64,000 nt of DNA from Pieris napi (taxonomy: Eukaryota > Arthropoda > Insecta > Lepidoptera > Pieridae): positions 8,784,501-8,848,500 of the forward strand of contig NC_062238.1 in NCBI RefSeq assembly GCF_905475465.1, read 5' to 3'. Shown in pieces: positions 35,102-45,686 of this stretch. Position numbers and translations under genes: made by a program. Position 1 is the first letter of the stretch; each line of letters opens with the position of its first letter. The notes under the pieces are model-generated. The model saw only the letters and a program-made list of their open reading frames with translations, was not told the origin of the DNA and ran no database searches.

Positions 35102-35697
35102 CTAGTAGACTCGGCCAAGCGTTGCTATGGCTAAGATTTTTGTTATATTACATAGTAGTAAACTATTCAAGAGAAAAGGCAGGAGAACACCAATCCACCA
35201 TGCTTTTTTGGTGGTTATGCCATTAAATTGTAGCTTATGTGAAACGTTGGTAATTATTTTGATAAGGATTAATACCAGCTAGGTACGAATAAAGAGCCTT
35301 TTCTAGCGGTGGTATTTTCATAAAAAAATAATAATAAAAGGACGCTTATTGTGACGTAACTATAAAAGATAGAGACATGCTGTCGCGACATTTTTTATAG
35401 AAAGTGATGTGTCCTGAAAAATTGTAAAACATCATTTTGTTCTATCATTAATAGTTTTCGCAGCGCACACGATTGAAGAAAGTTTTTTGTTTATTTTTTT
35501 ACACCTCGGGTTAGATTATTTAAGTTCTAGTAAGCATCCCTAATTTTTTAAATTTGAAAATGAGTCATATGTCACTCGGGAATAGTGTAGCTTTCCAACG
35601 GTGAAAGAATTTTTGAAATCGGTCCAGTATTTTCAGAGCCTGTTCATTTCAAACAAACAAAAAATCAAACCTTTCCTCTTTATAATATTAGTATGGA
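35102..35697 (-). mobile_element. Helitron-like non-autonomous element (596 bp)
   Basis: On the minus strand it opens with CATACTAATATTATAAAGAG at 35697 and closes GGCCGAGTCTACTAG at 35102, giving a CTAG 3' terminus. The body includes CGGTCCAGTATTTTCAGAGC, TAACCCGAGGTGTAAAAAAA-like and GGCAGGAGAACACCAATCCA words. A paralog at 54946-55420 has a defined empty site. Opening and closing words resemble Lep1-type lepidopteran Helitrons; that link is from memory. The 72-codon frame across it is spurious. Confidence 0.75.
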
Positions 35698-35907
35698 TAC
35701 ACGTAGTTATCGCTATCACTGTGAAATAGTCTTGTTTCCAAAAAGCACAACTAATAGAATTATTTTATGACAGGAAAGCTAATCAGGTTTTTTATTTATG
35801 CAACTTAGTTTCAATATACTCGTAAATCGTTACTTAATTAAATACATTGAATATTATTGTAGATAGAAACTTTTTTTTTAATTCTAAATGATTTCCTTGG
35901 TAATACG

Positions 35908-36247
35908 GGTTGCAGACCAAGAGCTAAGCTAAGTTAGTTTAGCTTAGCTCGCATAGCTGACGCAGTTTTCCATACTTGTGTGCAGACCGCAAACTATGCG
36001 AACTAAGCTATGTGAGCTAACTAAAATATGCGAAGCTAAGTTAGTTGTGTATGCCGATGCGCAGCTACACGAGCTAAGCTAAGCCCCTCCCGCTACCCCG
36101 CACACCATTTGCACATCCTTCGCCACACTGACTGAGCTTTGGCTTAGCTGTTGGTGTGCACGCTATTTATTTCTAGCTTAGCTTAGCCTAGCTTGCTTGG
36201 CATAGCTTAGTTTAGCCTTGGCATAGCTTAGTTTTCGGTCTGCAACC
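35908..36247. mobile_element. MITE built of AGCTAAGC sub-repeats (340 bp)
   Basis: The termini GGTTGCAGACCAAGAGCTAA (35908) and its inverse TTCGGTCTGCAACC (ending 36247) form an inverted repeat. Nearly the whole interior consists of variants of GAGCTAAGCTAAG on both strands, so it can fold on itself in many registers. A second internal TGTGTGCAGACCGCAAACTA near 35980 repeats the terminal motif. No open frame. Confidence 0.75.
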
Positions 36248-37795
36248 GGCTTTAGGGTTGTCGTCGAAGAAAACCTTTAAATAATTCTGAAGCAGTTCTA
36301 ACTATTATTCCACTCCCAGAACTACAAGAGTGCTGCGTTGAGCGATGACCGCCCTGCGCGTGTAGCAGCAGGTCGCGTACTGAGCCGTCGTTTTCGTGGA
36401 AAACAGCAGATGGATTAAAAGGAGTATTATAATCCAGGGGAAATTGGAACAACCGTATTGTGCTATATGTGAAATGTTAGAATAGTATGTATCTAGTTGT
36501 TGCCTACTGTACGAATTGTATGAGTATTATCTTAAAATAAAAGGGAAGTTGTTTATGTTTTTTATGTTCAGTAATAAAAATGTGTCGTATCGCATATAAA
36601 AAGGGATTTTAATCATATTAAAGGGCCTGTTAGATTATGACAGTGACTATGCCAAAATATGTCATGAATACCATGAAACAGCATATCACGGGAAAATAAT
36701 ACAATCACTTAGAGTCAACTTCAATATGTCAAATATGATAAGGGTCATAATGGCTAGAAACACAATACCGACTAAAATGTATAGTACCTTATTTGAGTTT
36801 TTATTTTTATTGTTATATTCACAAGCACAAACAAAAACGGGTTTCGCATTCATTTGTTTATTTGCATAACATATGCGGGTTTCTTCAGAATACTCTCCTT
36901 CACCGTATGAGCGAGTTGCTCACCTGTGATTCGAAGTTACGACCACAGGTTTGCACAACAGTTGTACGCAGGCAACACTTCTCATGTATGTTAGTACACA
37001 ATTGTCATGAATATTTGCATTTCTTACTCCTTTATCAGAGTTCTAATAAATCGTAGTTGAAATAAATCGCAAACTTGAGCACTCGGCGAATTATCAAGTT
37101 TGGTCGACTTCAGTTATTTGTCTTCCTTTCTTCGCTGAACTTTTCCGCATTAATTACTTACTAATTGTGCACTGTTACTTCTATCAACATTGTTTTATTT
37201 TATTAAAACATCTAAGGATTTACGTTATTTATGCAATTAACAGGTTAGCAAAATGTCTCAGGTAATTTATGTTACCTTAGAAAAAATTGAGTTTTTTCAA
37301 TTAAAAGTACATAGATTAAAAATGTATATCATAGAAATTTTTACAATTAATTTTACTACTAATAATTTAGAAGAATATACATATCGGCAATATGCACTTA
37401 AACAATGACGAAAATTTTAATACTAGCCCGAGCTGTTTACTTACTAAAAACAAAACAGACTAAAGAAGAAATAAAAAGATACTATCGATCCGAGACTAGA
37501 CGTTGATAATATTTAAAATTGCAGTAGAGGGAGGTTGTAAAGGAGGCGACAAACTATTTCTTATTGGACAAAGACGAACTCTGAGACTGACAAAGTAAAA
37601 ATGTACCGCTCTAGAACTTTTTATTTTCGATACACTGTAAAGAAACGTGCACTTACTATTTGTTCTCGCAATAGTTACGATATACTTCGTAACGGTCTAA
37701 GAGGAGTATCAATCTTACCTCTTAAAATTTGTGGCGAATATTAGCCCAGTAGTAGACATTGGAGAAACAGAAAAGCTGCCTATTATGATATAAAA
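36248..37795. other. Intergenic DNA, no accepted gene
   Basis: An unspliced frame of about 89 codons without a start lies at 36,603-36,869. A weak 66-codon minus frame lies at 36252-36452. Neither shows a recognisable domain. Bases 37,440-37,790 may be the decayed 5' part of the LINE fragment that follows. Confidence 0.35.
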
Positions 37796-38035
37796 AAAAG
37801 CATTTGATTTGGTTGGCTAGGTAGGTAGGTAGGTAGGTAGGCTATTGCAGAAGTTTGCACAAGTATGAATTACTCCATACTATACCATAGGTACATTAAA
37901 CAGTATGGCAACTTTTATGGTAAACTTACGAGATCAGGCGTGACGCAAGGCAGTAATTTGGGACCGTTGGAATGACGTCAAGAATTTGCTCTTACAAGTT
38001 CTTACTCTTCGCTGATAATCTGACTGTAGACGGCT
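37796..38035 (+). pseudogene. Degenerate LINE reverse-transcriptase core (Jockey/CR1 type)
   Basis: Three reverse-transcriptase motifs appear in order: KAFDLV (37797-37814), SGVTQGSNLGPL (37934-37969; consensus SGVPQGSxLGPLLF) and FLLFADNLTV (37999-38028; consensus LxFADDxxI with the second Asp now Asn). The frames of the last two differ and stops lie between them. A TAGG run (37818-37841) has expanded right after KAFDLV. It lies at the left border of the tandem array. Confidence 0.7.
37818..37841. repeat. (TAGG)6 microsatellite
   Basis: Six perfect tandem copies of TAGG inside the decayed LINE. Confidence 0.9.
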
Positions 38036-39152
38036 GCAGTAAGACATGTATCAAGTGGGTAATTGAAGCATGACAAATAGATGTAGTTTAATTTATCAAA
38101 ATGCAATGTTATATCGTTCTCGAGAGCGCGTTTCACGACTCGATACAATTCTACCATTAGTGGTGTAGTGTTAGAGTTTCAGAGGTCTTGAACATTTATA
38201 CAATATTAATTACAATTATTTTTTTATTAGCAATTGTTGCTTATTAGTTCGTTTTTTGCAATGGATGCTGACCTATTAATGTGCTGAGATTAACTTAATT
38301 TTTTGCTAACAAAAAGCTAAACAAAATGTTATCTTAGGGTAATCAAAATCGGAATTTTGTCAAGCATATTTTAGTGCTATTGTTTTCACATTATTATACA
38401 ATGTTAAGTCTTAAGTTACAATATTTGCTAGCAGTTCTTAATTTGGTATAACTCTGTGAAGAAACCATAGAAAAAGTAAATCAATTTCATTTCGAAAAAA
38501 TAATTTGTATAAATAACAAATGGTTGAGGTATTTACGTTTCAAGCTTTCAACAATGCAGCCGTTGTAGCAAATAATTTAACACCGACTCGTGTTCTTAAC
38601 TTGTTATCGGAACGCACGTTTTTTGCATAAGAATACAAATGTTTAAAGAACGGCTTTATCGCTATAATAATTTTTTTATGTTATACATTTATAAACATGG
38701 AATTTTTATAATTTAATCCGTATTACGTATTTTGATTGAAGCATAATAACAACTTCCTGTATTATTATGCTTATATCAAAAAATGTTTAAAGAAGGAAGG
38801 GCAGTATCTTTATAAGAGCAAGTAGTTACTTGACTTATTAGGTTAATATGGTTCAGTTTAGTCTATTTCACTTAGAATTTTTGCTTCGCATTATGTAGGT
38901 TCTGGCCAAAAGAGGATTTCCGAACCAATTGGACTTAAGGTATAGAGAAGTCAGTCAGCTATCCGGACACTAATAGTCAAATTTTTGGGTTTAAGACGTA
39001 CCGATTTCCTCACGATGTTTCCCTTCACCGTAGGAAAACGTTTTAATTGGCAATGATTATTGGCCCAGCTGCGATTTGAATGACCGGCGGGTAAAAGTTA
39101 CAATTCTCAGAAATGTGTTAAGTTCCGTTGTCAAGTAACGAAGAAAAAGAAG

Positions 39153-39818
39153 CTTAAAGAAAACACCTTTTTAACGGTTTGAAGCTATGTATTATTATAA
39201 ACTTATAATTAATTTACATAATTTTAAATTTTTCCCGACGTTTCGCGTGCTTTACAGCGTGCGTGGTCACGGTGACTGAAGACAAAAGGTGTTAAATGTC
39301 AAAAAGTATCACTGCTGTAGAAAAGGTTATATATGTATTTATTTCCCCGGACTTGAAATCGACTAAGAGATGAAGGGTTTAGGGAGATGAAATTTAAAAT
39401 TATGTAAAATAATTGTAAGTATCAAATGATACATAGCTTCAATCCGTTAAAAAAAATATTGGTTGTTTGTAAAGTAGGTTTACGATCGAGATGTTTACGT
39501 GATAACGTCTTATTGGTGATATAAGTTTTTGGGAAGTAAGGAATTAATGAAGATAACAATTTTTTCAAATTTTAAATTACATCTATCGTTTTATTCACAC
39601 TTTTGATGATAAATTTCGGGTGTAAAATGACAATTTTTCTTCATACATTCACGGAATGACTGGCAGCGCTCGAGATGAGACGGGAGATCGGTCCGTCTCT
39701 CTCTCGTTATACCTGCGATCGCGCTCGTGAGGTTTTGGTGTGACACAAGTTTCTGAACATGTCACCCGACTAAAACGATTTTAAAGACGTTTTCACGCCA
39801 AAAAGTGTTTTCTTTAAG
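39153..39818. mobile_element. Long-TIR foldback element in unit A, interrupted
   Basis: The left arm starts CTTAAAGAAAACACC and the right arm ends GTGTTTTCTTTAAG. The arms continue through AACGGTTTGAAGCTATG and GACGTTTCGCGTGC for some 90 bp. The uninterrupted paralog in unit C is 56004-56322 (319 bp). In A, the right arm is split by a 343-bp MITE (39457-39799). Confidence 0.8.
39457..39799. mobile_element. MITE, GACGTTATCACGTC family, nested in foldback element (343 bp)
   Basis: It is the same element as 20762-21130 but lacks about 26 bp. The unit C paralog reads CCGTTAAAAAAAGTGTTTTC straight through (near 56297-56316). That empty site gives the boundaries and shows insertion into an A run after A and C separated, or loss from C. 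Confidence 0.85.
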
Positions 39819-39907
39819 TTATGTTAATAAAAGACTATAATATATAAGATGCTTTTTGTAATTTTAATTGTTTTAATGTATAAAAATTATACATAATTTT
39901 GTATATC

Positions 39908-42900
39908 TTAATAATTGTCCTTTAACATTTCATTAATCCATGTTAATCCCTCGTAAACTTTTGCACATAATCCCGAACGTTTTGGATCAGTAGGCTTGGA
40001 CACTATTTGGATGACTCCCACAATTTGTTTGTTCTTGTTAACTACTGGCCCTCCGATGTCACTCTAAAAGAAAATCTTATGTTAGTAACGCACATAAGCA
40101 AAAACAGATAAAATTAACTATTTTATATGAACCCAATAATTCTAAGAAGGTTTTACAACGTTCTTGAAACGTTTTAACACATCACCTTTGTCATATTTGG
40201 ACACCTTGGTTGCTAATAGATAACTCTAATAACTTATTACGGTATCATGTAGAGAAAAATTCAGAGTAAGACTACATCATATGTGTGACTAGTGTTTGTC
40301 AAATTCAATATATTTGATATACACGAGAAATCATCTTAATCTCGACTCAATCTGAGGATTATAGCGTATATTTATTTTTAAGTCCTGTCACTATATTGTT
40401 TGATTAAATATTTATCAAACAACAAATCCAGCGACTATGGAAATTGAATTCAGCGCATTTTAATTGGCTGGAAAAACTTGCTGTGAAAGTCCCGTCCCAT
40501 TTGTTTGAATATTGAATGTATACTCAAAGGGCTACTTACGAAGTCTTCTTCATAGGTATCAAATTCTTTGTTATTCTTAATGGCTAAAGTAGACTTATGA
40601 GGCTCATATTGAACACAATGATAGTCGCCACATACGTATTTTTCTAAAGATGTTACATTTTTCACTAGTAAATTATTTGTTGGTTTTTTATCCTGAAACA
40701 TAAACAATTTTATATTAATTTTACTAGTATGAAGTGGTTGTTTTTATACAATAAATAACAATAACCTTTTTTATTTATTTTTAATGTTACAGTAAATAAA
40801 TAATAATATAATATAAGTAATAAATGTTACAGTGGTATTTTTGTATGTTGTGGATTATTTTAAGTTACATAAATTAGATTAATAATGGCAAAAATTGTTT
40901 TTAGAGTTAATCCCATCTTGGGTAAGTGCCTTTTCCATTCGTTTCAATATTGCCAGGTTTTAGTTTGGTACAGCCACACTATCTGCCCGCGTCATAAACG
41001 AGATCATCCGGCCACCTTCGCCGCGGAATGCCAATGCTTATTTTCGTAATGTCCATCGTTATACTGCACGAGTATATAACGTTATCTTTTATTTTTACTA
41101 GCAACTGTTTGCAGTTTGTCATATTCACTAGTTATTTTGTCTATATTAACGTTGAAACTGGCTCGTGTGCTTTCTTAGTTCAGAGATTCTATCATTAATT
41201 GTTTGTCGTAAGCTGTTTCGAGTAATAAAACTAGATTCTTGGTATCTTTCGGTTGAAAGTAGGGGCATCACGTTGTAACAGCAGGTTTTATATTGTCACA
41301 TAGCAAATTTTATTTAATACTAACCTTGTATTACCACAGTAGGTATAGCTCTATGTACGAAATACAATAATTAATAATCAATTTAAAAGCAATCGATAAG
41401 TAACTAAAAGACAATCCTAATCTATATATAATTAATATTTATCGCGGCGTTAGCGTGGTTCCCAACTCAAATTTGAACACTTACAGGTATAAAACATGGA
41501 TTGTAATTAGTACGGTGTATGTTGATACGGCTACCATTGTTTTAAGCGAAATATCATCGCGAATGGACGTTTTATCATTGATATACAAAAAACCCAAGAT
41601 GCACAGTCTCGAATAAAAGTAACGCTCGAAAGTGTCCCGAAACACTATTTCTGTCCCTTTCTATAACAGTATGTCTATAACAGTATATGTTACAAGCATA
41701 TATTATTGCAAAATCAACCTTACGCGAATTGCTTAAAGTTGTTATTACAACGCAGTGTATACGTACTTAAATAAATAAAATTTTACGACCGACCGTGGTC
41801 GGTAGGACAAGGTATTGAGTGGAGTCGAACATGACTTTTTTATTTACAACTATTTAACATAATTTTACTCATTTTTTGAGGACGTTTTTTTGACGTTGAG
41901 TGTGCATCTTGGGTTTTTTGTATATCAATGCGTTTTATAATCAGACTAAATTTGTTCGTGATACAACATTGTCAAGACAAATATGACGTGGCGTGTCAGT
42001 TGCCGCAGACCGATACTCCTTGCTACGTCTTGCCTACACAAAATGGTGTCAAGCCCCTTTGCAGTTATGGTAGTATCTTTGAATCTAAATATTATATTAA
42101 ACAAAGTCATGTTAGTCCGATGTTAGTTATCTCTTTTTTGGTGGATTATTCTCCGCTCCGAATAGCAGAATAAGTAAAATATCGGTGTAAAACTGCCATT
42201 ATTTTTTCGCAATGACAGGCAATAAAACATTTCTGTATTTCTGACACCTCTTGAAAGTAAATTTAAGTTTTAGTGACATAGAATACGGGCCTTCGACTTA
42301 CTGGTTTTGCATCACTGTACAAGTATAATTTGCGCAAGTAGAAAAATATACCATAGTTGCCGATATTTTAACGCAGAACCTTAAGGGTTGACTGTCAAAC
42401 GTGTAAGTCACTAATCTAACATCGATTTGATGATAGTTGCACTAACCCCTTTGAGCTTCCATCCAAAGGCTAATAAATTTTCAGCCGGTTTAGTTGGAGC
42501 TGTGGGAAGTTCAATCGGTAACACGAGTTTGCTGTACGATATATCCTCTTTAGTCTTCAAAAGCGCAAAGAAATACGCGAAATCCATGTAATCGTAGTTC
42601 GGGTGAACTTTTATTTTTTTTACATGAACACTTAAAGCCTTTGAATCTGTTTTGTCAACTGTTCCCATGACAACAAGCAGGTCCTTCGGTTGTTTACTGG
42701 AAACAGTTATATTTGTTACACTTTAAACTTCGTGCTATCTAGATATTTCTATAAAAGAGATATGTATATATATATTCGAGAATAGTTCAGACTATTAGAA
42801 TTGAAAATTTGAAAGATTACAATTATATGTATTTTGATTATTTTTTTTAAGTTTGAAATTTTGTATTTTAGGTGTGTGTACTGGACGTCTGTCGGGTCCG

Positions 42901-44226
42901 CTCCTAAACTACTTAACCGATTTCAATCAAATTTACACACATACTTATTGATTTATTACTTTTAAAATAAGACATTTGATAATAAATTTTCTGACGATTG
43001 CGACATTCTATAATATTCAATAACAACGTTATATTGACATTTGCTGATCTAACCTTCGTATTTGAATAATCTTTGTAAAACACATAAATACCTAATAAAT
43101 ATAATTAAATTATAAAATGATATTTATTATTTACTTCACTTTATTTATAATGGCAACTATTTATTATTTAAGTTAATATTTAATCATTTCAGTGATATGT
43201 ATATGCCGTCAATGCCAAAGACGTTTTACTTCAATCGCGCGTAAAGGTTACACGCACACACTTTTTTTATCAAGAAGAGTGCAAAAAGAAATGTTTTTTT
43301 TTTTTTAATTTTTTGCTTTATATTATTGCAGTAAATATAGTAAATGTCTCTCTGCGTACAACTTAGCACATAGGAAATAATGTTAAAGCAAGCCTAGGCA
43401 TAAAGTGGAGATATACAAACCAATATAACTATTGCTTAGCTTAGCTTATTTAATTATGATACAAATACATACTCATAAACAAATTGCGGAGATGTCAAAA
43501 CCCAATTGCCACGTAATATTGTACCACTACAAATGTGATTGTCTGCCTCTTTGATAGACACTACATATGGAACCTTTTCCCTTGAAATATATTTGGCCTC
43601 CACTAAAAAAAATTAACAAGAAATTTCAAAAATCACGATTGTTTTTTAAAATAACGATATTGAAATAATTTATTTAGATCGTATCCAGGGATGTGTTGAA
43701 TATGTTTTTTGACAATTTAATATAAAAAAATACAAAACATATATTAAAAGTCGAACTCTTCCTTAAATTAGATTAAACAAGAATCCCCTAAATTAAATTA
43801 TAATAACCGTTTTGCATTATGTTTATCCCTATTAAAATTATATCACCATTTAATAGACCATAGAAATAAAAATAAATGTTCATAAAAATAAAGCCCATTG
43901 GTGCACAGCCGGGAATCGAACCCACGACCACAGGGCGGAGAGTCGCACCCTGAAAACACTAGGCAAACAATCAACATTGCTGCAATATATATAGACTATA
44001 ATATTTCCCGATATTTTTTCATCAAAGTGATTCGAAAACGAATTCACATCTTTAATAAACTGAACATGTTTTCACGTCGTCCAAGGAATGATATAATCAA
44101 AAAAGTATATTTTATTCTAATCATCTATAACATGACAAGTTAAATTAAAAATATCTTACCCAAGATGGCTGCCAGCAACGCAATAAATAGCACCGACGAC
44201 TTCAACATTGTAAAACCAAACACCAT
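39908..44226 (-). CDS. Secreted serine protease homolog, copy A (five exons)
   Basis: Exons on the minus strand: 44226-44160, 43602-43473, 42696-42447, 40692-40540, 40063-39908 (756 nt, 251 residues plus stop). Donors are GTAAGA, GTATGT, GTTAGT, GTAAGT; all acceptors end AG and all phases agree. Exon 1 gives a signal peptide (MLKSSVLFIALLAAIL). Met7 (44208) sits better below the TATA box than Met1 and may be the true start. The chymotrypsin fold is shown by VPYVVSI, HICSGTILRGNWVLT, KVHPNYD, ALLKT, FGWKLKG, GGPVV and GLCAKVYEGLTWI. The catalytic His region AAHC is SPQF, the Asp of DIALL is Phe (FFALL) and GDSGGP is SDIGGP, so no protease activity is expected. No IVGG activation site and no clip domain are present. 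Four cysteines remain in the mature part; NVTS in exon 4 is a possible glycosylation site. Physiological role unknown. Confidence 0.88.
41576..41930. mobile_element. DNA transposon derivative with 30-bp TIRs and 8-bp target duplication, in intron 3 of copy A
   Basis: 41576-41605 (CATTGATATACAAAAAACCC...) and 41901-41930 are perfect 30-bp complements. CGTTTTAT flanks both sides (41568-41575, 41931-41938). The exonless remnant near 54205 reads GGACGTTTTACAATCAGG, the unoccupied site. An 8-bp duplication fits hAT or P-type elements. The interior (355 bp total) has no transposase. It is also present in C; B lacks this part of the intron altogether. Confidence 0.85.
43895..43975 (-). mobile_element. 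SINE head in intron 1 of copy A
   Basis: TTGGTGCACAGCCGGGAATC, GAACCCACGACC and GAAAACACTAGGC are the reversed SINE head. It is conserved at 50365-50440 in B and 60407-60480 in C, so it predates the duplication. An 81-codon plus frame starting here is an artefact. Confidence 0.75.
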
Positions 44227-44253
44227 TGTACGTATAGTACGAATGTTTTCAGT

Positions 44254-44260
44254 TTTTATA
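44254..44260 (-). promoter_or_regulatory. TATA box of SPH copy A
   Basis: TATAAAA on the minus strand, 34 bases before the first ATG and 52 before the second. The word is kept in B (50714-50720) and C (60766-60772). A start site about 30 bases downstream would leave almost no leader for Met1, which favours Met7. Confidence 0.55.
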
Positions 44261-45129
44261 ACAATAAAAATTATAAAAAAGAGGTTCGAATAATTACTTT
44301 TTTAATTAAACAAAGGCAGATAAAGTTGTATATAGATAATGTTCAAATAATAATAAACTTATTTAATTTTTAATACTTTACTTGTTTATTTTATTTTTCA
44401 TCCTCATGTTTGACTCTTTCTGTCAAATTGGGTCTGCGCTATGATGGAAAGAGACATGGAAAATTTAGTTAAAACCGGGCAATTAACGTAAATAGGAATG
44501 CTAAACGCTGTCGCAAGACGTCGATAGCCTGACGAATTACCCATATAAAGATTTATCTATATAATATATGTATTTTTAAATAAATATGATATCAGTTAGT
44601 GTTATACGACTTTATATAGGTAATCATCGAAACAATAGACGAAATTAATATTTGTAGAAGTTAATTATTTTAATGATAAGTGTATTCGAAAAAAACAGTA
44701 GGTATGAAATATTGAAGTCGTTTAAAAGGAATTTATTTGAAGCATATGAGTGATTACGTCATTTCTACATAGGTAGATTCGTAAATATTCCTTACTATCG
44801 CTAACTACATTTACTAAATAAAATGCTCGACTGTAGATCATGATCCTGGGTACGATTACAGAATGGATCCGAAAAGAAACCCCAATTATCTATCCAGAAT
44901 TATTTTTGACGTGGCGGATATCATCGTAATCTGAGGGTCAACTTGTTCGCATACAGTATTATTATTAAAACGGTATCACAAAATTAGTCAAAGTCAAGAT
45001 ATACCTGGATGATGTGGAGAATAAGGATTTTAATTTGCAAACATCACAAAATTACAAGTTCTATAAAAGTTTACAAGTAGAAAAACGTTTCTTTGTGATA
45101 TGTAAAGAAAAGTCAGATTTTTTTGGGAG

Positions 45130-45262
45130 CGCGTAAAACCTTGGCCTCAGATTTCGATTTAGTTTCTTGATGAATTGAGTCTGAGTTTAAGCCTGATTTT
45201 CTGATCAAAGGCCAGTTTTCTCACGTCGTTTTCCCTCATCCAACGAGCATCAATTAAAATAT
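45130..45262 (-). mobile_element. Decayed SINE upstream of copy A
   Basis: CTTGGCCTCAGATTTCGATT at the left and CTCACGTCGTTTTCCCTCAT at the right are the reversed tail and body of the 5547 SINE. It is shared with 51900-52020 and 61650-61770, and inverted at 53590-53705. Confidence 0.6.
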
Positions 45263-45420
45263 AATAAAATGCAGTGGCGAGTTAAGTTCGCTGGTGTTTG
45301 CTGTATATGGTAAATGAAATATTTTGTTTGAAGCTGGGTAACAACCAATTTAAAATATGGGCTTATATCTAACACAAAATTAGGGGTAGTGGAGAAGCGT
45401 CGCTGACAAAAGTTAACGTG

Positions 45421-45686
45421 TTTTTTTTTTTTTTTTTTTTAATATATTTATTCACAAAAAAGTTACACCTTAAATCAAACCATGCCCCGCAAAACTGCTT
45501 ACGCAGTTTGACTGCAGGTGACTCGCCTTAAATAAACATAACTTCTAAATCACTAAATTACTAACACTGCTACTACAACTAATACTAATACACTTAATTT
45601 ACATATAGGTTACAGCATATTTAACAAATGGTTTTTTTAATAAACCTTAGTAAATTAAATAATAAATAATTATTAAATAAGTTTTT
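45421..45686 (-). mobile_element. Retroposon with 20-bp poly-A, between A and B
   Basis: A run of 20 T at the left (poly-A on the minus strand) is followed by AATATATTTATTCACAAAAA and GCCCCGCAAAACTGCTTACG. The corresponding place at the far side of unit B (52183-52210) reads GTTAACATGGCTTATCTTAT without it. The copy at 61933-62198 is the duplicated counterpart. Confidence 0.7.

Noticed and set aside
35008..35226. Frame with SRLGQALLWLRF...AGEHQSTMLFWWLCH, shared with 55302-55487
   Set aside because: The shared peptide is explained by two copies of the Helitron-like element; frames and lengths differ and no known protein family is evident.
36603..36869. Unspliced open frame of about 89 codons (DYDSDYAKICHEYHETAYHG...)
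   Set aside because: No start codon, no recognisable domain, ends in AT-driven hydrophobic residues, and no clear splice sites. Kept only as unassigned.
41928..42173. Plus-strand frame of 81 codons in intron 3 of copy A, repeated at 58451-58693 in C
   Set aside because: It starts inside the right end of the TIR element and lies antisense within an SPH intron. Its repetition is explained by the duplication, and the C copy has an in-frame codon loss.
43898..44143. Plus-strand frame of 81 codons, repeated at 60410-60655
   Set aside because: Its start lies in the reversed SINE head inside SPH intron 1; the repeat is due to the segmental duplication.
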